Assembly (NCBI RefSeq): GCF_024166365.1
Contig: NC_064822.1
Span: 107,318,823 to 107,382,822 of the forward strand
Direction: 5' to 3'
DNA length: 64,000 nucleotides
Source: Elephas maximus indicus
Taxonomy: Eukaryota; Chordata; Mammalia; Proboscidea; Elephantidae
Under the pieces are notes generated by a model. That model had not been told where the DNA came from, made no database searches, and saw only the letters and a list, made by a program, of their open reading frames with translations. Both the position numbers and the translations under genes were made by a program. The first letter of the stretch is position 1, and every line of letters begins with the position of its first letter. Shown piece by piece: positions 53,873 to 64,000 of the stretch.

Positions 53873-55437
53873 TTTTTTAATTGAGGTAGAATGTGTATAA
53901 AATAAACCATTTCAAAGTGTACAATTCAGTGGCAGTAAGTACCTCTGCAATGTTGTGCAACCATCACTGTTATCTCGTTCCAGAACTTTTTCATCATCCC
54001 AAAAGGAAACCCTGTGCCCATTAAACAGTCACTCCCCATTCCCTCCTCCTGCCAGTCCCTGGTAAGCACTTTTCTGTCTCTGGATTTACCTGTTCGGGGT
54101 GTTTCATATAAATGGAATCATACAATATGTGGCCTTGTGTGATGGGCTGGCTTCTTTCACTTAGCATGATGTTTTCCAGGTCCATCCACATTGTAGCATG
54201 TATCAGTGCTTCATTCCTTTTTATGGCTGAGAAGTATTTTCTTGTATGGATATACCACACTTTGTTTATCCATTCATCAGTTGATGAACATTTGAGTTGT
54301 TTCCACCTTTTGGCTGTAGTGAAACATACTGTCATGAGCATCCATGTGTAAGTATCTGTTTGAGTCCCTTTTCAATACTTTGGAGTATACCTAGGAGTGG
54401 AATTTCTGGGTCAGATCATAACTCTGTTTAGTTTATCGGAGAATCACCAAAGTGTTTTCCACAGTGGCTGCAACATTTTACATTCCCACCAGCAATGTGT
54501 GAGGGTTCCAGTTTTCCATATCCTTGCCAACACTTCCAACATTTGGTATTTTGTTTTTTTTTAATGGCCATCCTAGTGGTTGTGAGTAGCATCTCGTTGT
54601 GGTTTTAATTTGCGTTTCCCTAATGACTATGATGTTGAGCATCTTTTCATGTCCTTTTTGGCCATTTGGATATCTTCGTTGGAGAAACGTCTAATCAAGC
54701 CCTCTGCCTAATTTTTAAATTCGGTGTTTGTCTTTTTGTTGTTGAGTTGTAAGAGTTTTTTTTAACTAATTCTGGGTACTAGACCTATTTGCAAATAGTT
54801 TCACTCTCTTGTTAATGTTCTTTGACACACAAAAGTTTTTTTTTATTTTGACGAAGTCCAGTTTATTTATTTTTTCTTTTGTTGCTTATACACGTCTAAG
54901 AACCATTGCCAAATCTAAGGTCAAGAAGATTTACCGCTGTGTTTTCTTTTAAGAGTTTTATAACTTTTAGCTCTCATATTTAGGTCTTTGATCCATCTTA
55001 ATTTTTGTATATGGTGTGAGGTAAGAATCCAACTTCATTCTTTTGCATGTGAATATTTATTTGACCCAGCACCATTTGCTGAAGGGACTTATTTTTCCCT
55101 GAGTAGCCTCGGCACTCTTGTCAAAAATCAGTTATCGTAGATGTATGGCTTATTTCTGGACTTTCACTTCTATTCCATTTATATGTCTACCCTTATACCA
55201 GTACTACAGTTTTGATTTTTGTAGCTTTGCAGTAAGTTTTAAAATTGGGTAGTCCTCCAACTTGGTTCTTTTTAAAGATGGTTTTCGTTATTTGATGTTC
55301 CTTGCAATTCCATATAGATTATAGGATTAAAAAAAAATTTTAAGATCAAGCTTTTCCATTTCTGCATAAAAGGCCATTGGTATTTTGATAAGGATTACTT
55401 TGAATCTGTAGATTGCTTTGGGTAAAGGCTGAATGCA
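53873..55437 (-). mobile_element. L1 LINE, ORF2 end and 3' UTR, minus strand
   Basis: Long continuous L1 match in reverse: 'ttgaggtagaatgtgtataa' and 'ccatcacttgttatc'-like 3' UTR at the left, 'gtggatataccacactttgt'-type sequence, then ORF2 C-terminal region (tgttgcttatacacgtctaa; cagcaccatttgctgaaggg). No intact frame. Confidence 0.85.
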
Positions 55438-55447
55438 TATCTTCTCA

Positions 55448-55655
55448 TCCGGTTGCCCTCAGGTTGACTCTGACCCACGGTGACCCCGTGTATTGCAGAG
55501 TACAACTGAGCTCCATGGGGTTTTCATGGCTGTGACCTTTCAGAAGCACATCCCCAGGCCATTTCTTCTAAGATTCCTCTGAATGGGTTCAAACCACCAA
55601 CTTTTTGGTTAGTAGCTAAGTGCATAACCATTTGCGCCACTCAGAGACTCCGTAT
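55448..55655 (-). mobile_element. AfroSINE, second type, minus strand
   Basis: 'ggttgactctgacccacggt', 'tctgaatgggttcaaaccac', 'catttgcgccactcagagac' in reverse of the second form. Confidence 0.85.
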
Positions 55656-55977
55656 CATATTATAAATGGTATATCATTTAATTCATCTCATGTTGGTGGA
55701 CAATTTGGGTTCTCAGCTTTTTTGGTAACATATGTATAGTTGCAAAAAATCCTGTTATAAATATATTTGTGCACCTATGAAACCCTGGATGAATATATGT
55801 CAGACATCTAACAGTAACTATCTCCAGGCCAGGAATTAAGGGGACTTTCAACCTCTACATTATATATTTCTGTGGTGTTTAAAAAAAATTTTTAACAAGG
55901 AAACGTGGATTACTTTTGTAAGCAGAAAAAAAGTCTGGTAAAGATAAAGTTTATTTAAAAAAACCAAAGCCTGGCAT

Positions 55978-56543
55978 GGTGTTGTTATTAGGTGCTGTCG
56001 AGTCAGTTCCGACTCACAGCAACACTATGTACGATAGAACGAAACACTGCCGAGTCTGGCGCCATCGTCACAAATCGTTGTTATGCTGTAGCCCATTTTT
56101 GTAGCCACTGTGTCAGTCCATCTCGTTGTGGGTGACCCTCTGCTTTACCAAGCATGATGTCCTTCTCCAGGGACCAGTCCCTCTTGATAACATGTGCAAA
56201 GTATGTGAGACGTAGTCGCGCCATCCTTCCTGGCTTCTAAGGAGTGTTCTGGTTGTACTTCTTCCAAGATAGACTTGTCTGTTCTTTTGGCAGTCCATGG
56301 TATGTTCAGTATTCTTCTCCAGCACCACAATTCAAAGGTGTTGCCAATCTTTTTCAGTCTTCTTTATTCATCGTCCAGCTTTCACATGCCTATAAGGTGA
56401 TTGAAAACACCATGGTTTGGGTCAGGTGCACCTTAGTCTTGAAGGTGACGTCTTTGCTTTACAACACTTTAAAGAGGTCTTTTGCAGCAGATTTATCCAG
56501 TGCAATGTGTCGTTTGACTTCTTAACTGCTGCTTCTGGTATAT
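55978..56543 (-). mobile_element. RTE LINE 3' fragment, minus strand
   Basis: On the minus strand it encodes the RTE C-terminal region in pieces (MVLEKNTEHTMDCQKNRQ, YVSHTLHMLSRGTGPWRR) and ends in the tail shared with 29060-29116. Flanks ACCAAAGCCTGGCAT (55963-55977) and ACCAAGCCTGGTAT (56544-56557) look like its duplication. Confidence 0.88.
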
Positions 56544-57394
56544 ACCAAGCCTGGTATACAATATGCATAGTAGCGTAAGTAATATATGCAGTGATTGGAC
56601 CTCCCTAACAAGTAGAATCACCAAAATTGACATGTTAAAATTAGAAAGCTTAATAGCAAGTGAGGGCGTTGATCTCTTTGACTTGGTCTCAGAGAATTGG
56701 TGGAAGGAGAGCAAGCAGTAGGTTTGGAGATGTTGGACTACAGATTCTCTTGGATAGATGGGCCTGCATGTAAAGCACAATGTAGTGTAGAAGCTTTACT
56801 AGATAAAGATGGTACCACGGATCTCTTAGTGAGATCTTGTCCTTATTGGATATAATTGGGCTAGCAAAGATATGAAGCAGACCACCTGATAATGAGATTG
56901 GAGAAGCCACAGAATTGGGTCAGACAGCAGTGACTGGAGACTAACTTTTCAGACATGAACAAGACTTAGTAATGTTGGTTAAGAGCCCATTCATAGGATA
57001 GGAGGTCTTAGAACTACCAAGGAAATCCATGAAATCTGATCCAGAGTATTCAGTGAAATTAATAAAGGAAGTAATTGCAAGTCATCTGGAAAAGGAAACG
57101 CTTGATCACTCCTGGACTATTTAAAAATGTGTATGTGCCTAAAGCTATGTACCTGTGGAAATACATATCCCCCAATTCTTTCGAAGTAGACAAGTTGTAG
57201 ATGTTGGAAGTCTTTAAGGTGGAGGAGGATGAAGTACCTACACAGGACCTGGAAACGTAGAAGAAGACTTCTCTTAAAGAAATAAGAGTGAGACCTAATA
57301 TCACAGAAAGAGACAGCTGGGTATCATGTGCTTTGTGAGGAAAGTACTCAGCAGCTATGAATATTCTAGCCAAAAAAAAAATAAACCTGAATCA

Positions 57395-57835
57395 GATAAA
57401 TGCTCTAGATCTAACTATTAGTTTATATAAAACACAGAGAAGAGAAGAACATGTTAAATGATACCATGGGGAGTTAATCAACAAAATCTGGAATATGGGA
57501 AACTATAGGGCAAACGACCTGGTTCCTTTAACAAAAAAGTTTGCAGAGGGGAAAAAGAAACAAAAAAACAGAGGGAGGGGAACCTATGGATTAAAAGAGG
57601 TTTAAGAAATATGTCAGTCAAGTATAGTGAAAGGACTTACTTGGATCCAGATTTGAACAATACATCTGTTAAAAAATTTTTTTTGAGACAGTACAGAACA
57701 TTTGATGATACTAAGGCTATTGTTAGTTATTTTAGGTGTGAGAATGATATTGTGGGAAGCAGGGCAATTTAAAATATGACTTACAGATGATCTTAAAGCC
57801 AGTAATAAAAGATTAAAATAAAAACATCAAAGGGG
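57395..57835 (+). mobile_element. L1 3' UTR-like fragment
   Basis: 'cctatggattaaaagaggtt', 'taagaaatatgtcagtcaag', 'tacttggatccagatttgaa', 'gtgagaatgatattgtggg' follow the order of old L1 3' ends. Confidence 0.6.
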
Positions 57836-57878
57836 AGGAGAAGCTTCTAGAGAATCAATGCTTGATCACAGTAGGAAT

Positions 57879-58125
57879 AGCTAACATTTAATTAACACTT
57901 AACTGTACAAGCACTGTGCTAAGAGCTCTTTGCCCTATCTTATTCCTCAGAGCAACTCTCAGAAGTAGGTCCTGTTGTTATCCCCATTGTATAATTGGGC
58001 AGCTGAGGCTGGTACACTTCAGAAACTTGCCCAGTGCTACCCAGCTAGCAAGTAATGAAGCCAGGAGTCAAATCTAGGCTGTCCGACCTCAGAGTCCAGG
58101 CTATTAATCACTATGTAATTATGTC
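57879..58125 (-). repeat. MIR, near full length
   Basis: 'gcactgtgctaagagctctt', 'ggtcctgttgttatccccat', 'cttgcccagtgctacccagc', 'cagagtccaggctattaatc'. Confidence 0.85.
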
Positions 58126-58419
58126 TCTGTAAAGATACTGTCAGTGATAGACAGCAGAGAAACCAAAAGAATTATTTCCTCCATTTGTATTGAGGAGCAT
58201 ACTATAGAAATACACATCCCCAAATTCGTTTGAAGTAGACAGGCTGTAGATGTTAGGTATCTTTTATGGTGGTTAAAGAATTAACACCAATGCTGTGTTC
58301 ATAATTGGTAAGCAATAAACGTTAGTTCATTCTGAATTTAAATAGTGATAAATGTGCAGGATGTTTTAGACCTGATTATAAAGAAGTAGATTTTTGTGAC
58401 AGATTTTATTTTCCTAAAT

Positions 58420-59125
58420 GACAGCAGCAATATCTCTCATCCCACATGCCCTTCTTACAATGTGACTTTGACTCTCCTCTTACCCACAGTTGGAGTCTAT
58501 GTTCCCTCCCCTTGAATTTGGGTAGGGGCTTGACTGCTTCATCCTATAGAATATGGTTGAAGTGATGCTATGTGACTTCTAAGGCTAGGCTATAAAAAGG
58601 ATATAGTTTCTGCCTGGGACCTTGCTCTGGGGAAGTCAGCCATCATGTTGTGAGGAAGTCTAAACTAGCCCTCACAAAGGGACTACTTGCAGAGGTCCAA
58701 GACCCCTAGCCAGCAGCCAGCATCAGCCGCCAGATGTGTGAATTGAATGAGCATTCGGATGATTCCAGCCCTCAGCCTTCAAGTCTTCCAGCTGAAATCC
58801 TAGATATTATGGATTAAAGACAAGTTGTCTCCACTGTGGAGCCCTGGTGGCGCAGTGGTTAAGACCTCAGCTGCTAACCAAAAAGTTGGTAGTTCGAATC
58901 CACCAGCTACTCCTTGATAACCCTGTGGGTCAGTTCTACTCTGTGCTACAGGGTCAGTATGAGTCAGAATCGACTCGACGGCAACGGGTTTGTTTGTTTT
59001 TTGTTTGTCTCCACTGTGCCTTGTCCAAATTCCTGACCCACAGAATCCATGTGCATAACAAATGGCTGTTTTACGCCACTAAGTTTTAGGGTAATTTGTT
59101 GTGCAGCCATAGTAACTGAAACAAT
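58420..59125 (+). mobile_element. MaLR-like LTR interrupted by an AfroSINE
   Basis: 'ttgaatttgggtaggggctt', 'ggtccaagacccctagccag', then after the SINE 'attcctgacccacagaatcc', 'cgccactaagttttagggt' and 'ccatagtaactgaaaca', the usual MLT1-type LTR 3' end. Confidence 0.7.
58839..59004 (+). mobile_element. AfroSINE with perfect 14-bp TSD
   Basis: GGAGCCCTGGTGGCGCAGTG head and 'agtcagaatcgactcgacgg' tail, little decayed. TSD TTGTCTCCACTGTG at 58825-58838 and 59005-59018. Confidence 0.95.
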
Positions 59126-59459
59126 ATTCTTTTCCTCCTATCTTGACAGACTTTAAGGTTATCATTGTACATGGCTATTTTGGGGACAAATTTTAGTGTG
59201 GGCCTCTAGAATTCAGCCCAGGAGATGCAAAGATGAATGGGGCATTATCTGTTTCATTAAATGACACCTCAGCCAGTAGAGGTTAGATTAGCCTTTTATT
59301 CCTTTAGGTAGAGATCTCCAGGCAGATCCTAGTTGCTGTGGTGAGATCTGTAATAAAAGTTAGGGCCACGGAACGTTACCCACTGGGGCAAGGGAGAAGT
59401 GGCAGTATGGCTTCACTAAAGCCCAGGCAGTCTAATAATTTGGAAGTTTTTAAATCTAT

Positions 59460-59690
59460 GTGAGTGTATATGTGTGTATGTACATGTGTGTATGTATATG
59501 TGTATGTATATATATATATATGTATATATGAGCCCTGGTGGCACAGTGGTTAAGCATTTGGCTGCTAATCAGAAAGCTCAGCAGTTCAAATTCACCAGCC
59601 ACTCCTTGGAAACCCTATAGAGGGTCACTGTGAGTCAGAATCGACTCGACAGCAATGGGTTTGGTTTATATATATATATATATGGAGAGA
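59460..59690 (+). repeat. (TATG)n/(TA)n repeat with a young AfroSINE
   Basis: TATGTG/TA repeats at 59460-59528 and 59669-59690 flank an AfroSINE at 59529-59668 (gagccctggtggcacagtgg; gagtcagaatcgactcgaca) that lacks part of the middle. Confidence 0.9.
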
Positions 59691-59869
59691 GAGAAAGGAA
59701 CGAAGAGACAATCTGGACTTTGAAAAGACCTTTAATAAAGTCCATACAAGGTGGTTATTTTAAAGTTGCAAAGGCATCAAAGAAGCTTACATTGTGTAAA
59801 GCACTGTCTTTAAAAAAAAAAAAAAGAAATAGAATGAGAAGGCAGAGGGGGAAAGAAGATGAATGGACA

Positions 59870-60020
59870 TGGATATAGAGGGTGGAGAGAAGGAGTGTGC
59901 TGTCTCATTGGGGGAGAGCAACTAGGAGTATATAGCAAGGTGTATATAAATTTTCATATGAGAGACTGACTTGATTTGTAAAATTTCACTTAAAGCACAA
60001 TAAAAATTAAAAAAAAAAAG
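59870..60020 (+). mobile_element. LINE 3'-end-like repeat with A-tail
   Basis: Same family as 33112-33310 in the opposite orientation; ends 'agcacaataaaaattaaaaa', as a LINE 3' UTR with polyadenylation signal and tail would. Confidence 0.65.
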
Positions 60021-60524
60021 CTTAAGGGGCACTGAGTTTCTGTTAAGGGTGATGGAAAAATTTGGATACAGATAGTGGTGATGGTTGCACAACGCGAACG
60101 CGATGAATGTAATTAACATCACAGAACTGTACGTGTAAAAAATGTTGAAATTGCAAATGTTTTGTTGTATATATTTTTACCGTAATTAAAAAAAGAAGTA
60201 GTGCTTAAAGGGCCAATTCTGTAATACCAGTTGTGGGGTCAATGTGAAATCAGGAGTCCATGGTGAAACCTTGCTGTTGCCAGTGATGTGGTCATCTTAG
60301 ATGGTAATACAATAAATCCATGGAAATAAACTACAGGAAGGCTTGGTGAGGCTCTTTGAGTGGACAGAAGACCAGTACAGTGAATCTGATGTGGTGCAGG
60401 CAAGAGTGCAGGATGGTGGGTCTAGTCCCTGAAGATGTTCCTAGTGCAGTTGTTGCCCTGAAGGCTAGGAGTGCTGGATGCTGTCGGAAAGGATGTTACA
60501 GAAACTGTGTGATGTTGTGGAAAA

Positions 60525-60720
60525 AACACTGGGCTTGGGATCCAGAGACTGAACTGGAGGCATGGCTCCATTGTTTACTAGTTTGCCATCTGTAAGCCCC
60601 TTAACCTCTCTGGGGCTTTATCCTCCTGGAAGTGGGGCAGCTACACCTGGCCCATTTGCCTCACCTCTCTGAGTTCCTGTGGGGATCACATGAGAGAATG
60701 AACGTGAAAACTTGATAAGA
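60525..60720 (+). repeat. MIR
   Basis: 'cactgggcttgggatccag', 'ttaacctctctggggcttta', 'gggatcacatgagagaatg'. Confidence 0.7.
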
Positions 60721-62174
60721 TAACACAACATAGCTGTCTATGCACAGTGTCTTCTTACTGGAACCAAAACTGGGGACATCGTATCCTAATAATACCGGTG
60801 CCTCTGATCCCCAGATCAGAGTTGCGTGGAGTTGTGGTTTCTCTTCTACCCTAAGGAAGCTGTAGGGGGTCTGAATAGGGCCCAGGGAAGGATAATTAAA
60901 TAATCACAGGTTTGGCCTGTCTCATGGATGCTGGAAGAATGAAGGCTGAGAGGCAGCTTAAAATCAAGTCATAAAATCGTGAAGAGTAAGGGCAGCACAG
61001 GTGGATTTGGTCACCAGATCTTGGGGTTTGGTGAACTAGAAGGTTGTCCAGTGAAATCTAAAGAAGCAAGTTTAGGGTGCCTAAAGAGTGCAGTGTTTCA
61101 TAACTAGTACTAAATTCATGAAACTTCTTGTCCTCAATGAGTAATTAATATAAGCTAAAAGTCATAAATATTATAGCTTCAAAAAAATTTTAGATACATT
61201 CATGGACCTTTATCTGTTAGGACAAACATGGATGTTTTGAAGCGTGCCTCTTGCCTTTTGAGGTCGTTCCTGGCATACTGTGCTCTCCCACGTCCTTCCC
61301 CTGGTGACGTGGTCTGAGGCAGAGTGTTGGGCTGAGTGAGTGGCTGTGAGGCTAACCCTGTATGCCGATTCTTGGGAACTCCCAGGTAAGCCCCGGCATC
61401 ACTGAGTTTCCTCCCAGTATGTGACAGAGGGTAAGAAGTCCCCTTGTCTACAGGTAGGTCATGCATCTTGAGACCCAGCTGTGTTGGGTGGGTGCCTTTA
61501 TACGGTGCGGCTAGACAGGTTCTGCCCAAGTCGGGACTTGTAATAAGTTTTTTTCAAAAACACGACTTCTCTCATGAATCAAATTTGCATTTACATCCTA
61601 CCACAAACCACCTTCTAATCATAACATTGTAACCACGTTCAAATCCTGGCAAGGTGGTTTTGTCTTTAGCTCAGGTTTGACTAACAAACATGCTAATAAC
61701 CAAAGTCTATGCTGGTAGGGCTTTCATTCTTGTCACTTTCTAACTTGTTTATATGTAGAGTGATTTCATTACTCTTCTGTGATTTGGTTTCACAAATTGT
61801 ATTATTCCTACTACCTACCTCTTTGTGGTGGAGTAAGGAGAGTCTGAGTTATGTATTGCTTATGTACACGTATGTAGACTGATTTAACCTGATGAGTCAC
61901 TGTGAAACAGATTATAAGGGGCTCTTAGCATTAGTCCAGATTTAGCTTTCCAAAGAGAATTGAATTTAGGCTTGTGATTTATGTACATGTACTAAATTTA
62001 CAGTAAATTCACATGTATTTATAATTTCATTATCACTTACTTTGTTTCAATGAAAAATGAATATTAACAAAAGACTAGCCAAAATGTCTGCCTTTAGCAT
62101 TCAGGAAAAGGTATATAAAACTTAAAGCAGAATTTCTCAGTGATCCAAATGCTGTGAATTTAAAAATGAAACTG

Positions 62175-63060
62175 TTCAAATGTAGAGCTGGAAAGGATAC
62201 CAGAGGTCAGCTGGTTCAGTCCCTTCATTCTGGTTAGTCATGAGGAAAGTGAGGTTCGGAGAGGGTAAATGACTTGCCCAAATCAGGCAGCTAGTTACTG
62301 GCAGAGCTGAGACTCACGCTGTGGCTTTTTGCTGTAATTTGCCACTTCCTTAAGGAATGGTTAAAGAGATTGTTTACTTGGGTTTTATTATTATTATTAT
62401 TATTGTTTAGGTTTTACATTGACAGAAGGAATTTAACATTTATTGAGTACCTATTGTCTGCTATGTTATTGTTTAATATGTTATTTTGTGTAGTTACATA
62501 GTCCTGTGAAGTAATTATTTATTAACAGTCCCATTTTACAGATTAGGAAACTGAGGTGCAGGAAGATTAATAACTTAAGGTTATATTAGAGCTGATATTT
62601 GAACCTTAAGTTATTAGATTAATAACTTAAGGTTATATTTGAACATGGTTGATATTAGATATTATTTTTGAACCTCAGGTCTTTGTGATTGATATTTGAA
62701 CCTCAGGTCTTTGTGATCTGCCCCTGCCATGATGCCCCACTGGGCTCCTGGTGATAGTGACTCAAGCCTTTTCAGTGGTGTGGAGCAGTAGTAATGGTTA
62801 TCTTAAAAAAATTTTTTTCTCAGCTTTTCCCTCATTCTGTAAAATATATAGATATACACAGGTATCTGTAGAGAGAGCCTTTTTCAGAGGACCCATAGCA
62901 CTCAGCCCATGTTTGGCTAATCGTCACACCATCTCTGTAAGATAAATGATGTTTTCTGGTTGGGCAGTGGAGGCCCAGAGAGGTCAGTTGCTTATCACAA
63001 ACCCACATGGCCCAACTCCCAGTTCCCTTCTTCGTCCTGTCTAGCATGGATTTCACCACT
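62175..63060 (-). repeat. Three reverse MIR fragments
   Basis: 62175-62330 ('gaggaaagtgaggttcggag', 'cagctagttactggcagagc'), 62420-62600 ('aacatttattgagtacctat', 'cccattttacagattagg') and 62890-63055 ('ggcccagagaggtcagttgc'). (TTA)n lies at 62387-62404. Confidence 0.65.
62564..62710. repeat. Direct and inverted repeat cluster
   Basis: Identical 24-bp direct repeats at 62564-62587 and 62616-62639. Between them is an inverted copy that makes a perfect 14-bp stem (62603-62616 with 62620-62633) around a 3-base loop. A further duplication 'tttgaacctcaggtctttgt' occurs at 62666 and 62695. Confidence 0.85.
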
Positions 63061-63438
63061 TTTGTTCTTTCCTGTCTTACACCAAGATTGTTTAAGTACT
63101 TCCCAAAAATAATGAGCCACGTGTGGGTGTGTTCATTCTCCAGAATGAATCACTGTGAAAAAGGCCGTGAACCAACCAAAGGAGAATAAATATCTGGAAC
63201 CAGAGAGACTCCTGTCTGTCCTGCCGCCTAACTGATGGACTCTGAAGTGAGCTCTTTTTAAAAAGGTGGCTGTGTGTCTCACGGCGGTTGGAATAGTCCT
63301 CTCTTGAAGTTAATTGCCTTTTCTTGCTTTCCAGAGTAGACCAAATGCTGTTCTCTTTGCTGGACATCACAACACACATATTGATCGGTGTGCTCTCCAC
63401 AGGGAGCACCCTTTTGTGCCTGGGTGTCTCACTGACAC

Positions 63439-63600
63439 CAAAACCAAACTCGCTGCCACTGAGTGGATTCTGACTCATAGCAACTCTGTAGAACAGAGTA
63501 GAACTGCCTCATAGAGTTTCCAAGGAGTAACTGGTGGATTCGAACTGCTAGCCTTTTGGTTAGCAGCCTTAGCTTTTTAACCATTGTGCCACCAGGGCTC
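63439..63600 (-). mobile_element. AfroSINE, minus strand, 9-bp TSD
   Basis: 'actgagtggattctgactca', 'ggtggattcgaactgctagc', 'tgccaccagggctc'. TSD CACTGACAC at 63430-63438 and 63601-63609. Confidence 0.93.
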
Positions 63601-64000
63601 CACTGACACAAAAAGGGACAGGAATTAGCGTTCTTAGATCCCAGTCAGGACTCCAGTGTGCATAAAAGATCGAGTATTTTGAGAGTTGCAGAAGTAAAAT
63701 TAAGTTAGCAACAATAATAAAAGGAACAGATGAAGGTATTTGGGAGGCAAAATTAGGAGATTCCTTAGTCTTTCTTGTGCTTAAAAGAGTTGAAATAGAA
63801 ATTTAGGAAGAATTTACTTTTTAAATTGCTTTGATGACTTGGATCTTCATCTAAAGGGTGCCTACTTTAAACTTTCAACCTTTAAAAAATCCACTACCTA
63901 AGCCCTTCAGCAGGTAGCCACCTGTTTCGAAAGTTCTCTCAAAAGAATGGGATCTGATCAGACACTGAAAAATATGGTAGGGCACGTGGTGACCATCTCC

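Larger units (their letters stand above)
44004..64000 (+). other. ACVR1B: ACVR1B intron 1, 5' part
   Basis: No further ACVR1B exon was recognised up to the window end, consistent with the long first intron of human ACVR1B. The first 4.6 kb (44004-48640) has no recognised interspersed repeat; beyond that it is rich in AfroSINEs, L1, L2, MIR and RTE fragments, listed separately. Stretches where I recognise nothing: 44141-48640, 49060-49380, 51585-52860, 53400-53870, 56560-57390, 58130-58400, 60021-60500, 60721-62170, 63060-63430 and 63601-64000. Confidence 0.85.

Overview
The window is mammalian nuclear DNA from an afrotherian, most likely a paenungulate such as an elephant. Two things support this. 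Two unbroken orthologues of known mammalian genes are present. The interspersed repeats are dominated by afrotherian SINEs (tRNA-like heads starting GGAGCCCTGGTGGCGCAGTGG and an RTE-like tail) together with RTE-clade LINEs. The species call is inference from repeat content.

Layout. Positions 1-7778 hold the 3' part of ACVRL1 (ALK1, type I receptor for BMP9/BMP10) on the + strand: eight coding exons that together encode everything after the signal peptide. Its 3' UTR probably runs to about 9.94 kb, where an AATAAA sits in repeat-derived DNA, and a strong CTCF-like motif follows at 10150-10166. About 33 kb of intergenic DNA then runs to 43.6 kb, made largely of old repeats (MIR, L2, L1, solo LTRs) with younger AfroSINEs layered on top. 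At 43.6-44.1 kb lies a CpG island with the promoter and first coding exon of ACVR1B (ALK4, activin/nodal type I receptor), also on the + strand. The rest of the window (44004-64000) is the 5' part of ACVR1B intron 1. The same ACVRL1-ACVR1B order is known from human chromosome 12.

The most structured part of the intergenic DNA is a three-layer nest at 20.6-29.1 kb. A 5'-truncated RTE LINE (9-bp target-site duplication, TSD) was split by a nearly full-length but dead ERV-L provirus (two LTRs, 5-bp TSD, tRNA-Leu-like primer site, remains of gag, protease, RT, RNase H, integrase and dUTPase, no env). The provirus was itself hit by a short RTE tail (9-bp TSD). The ordering gives a relative insertion history.

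No undescribed gene system is visible. The more notable items are the provirus nest, a composite SINE with a tRNA-Gly-like head, a GC-AG intron in ACVRL1, an intronic GC-box cluster, two related solo LTRs, repeated SINE insertion at one site, and a CTCF motif between the two receptor genes. Human protein comparisons are from general knowledge, not from a search.
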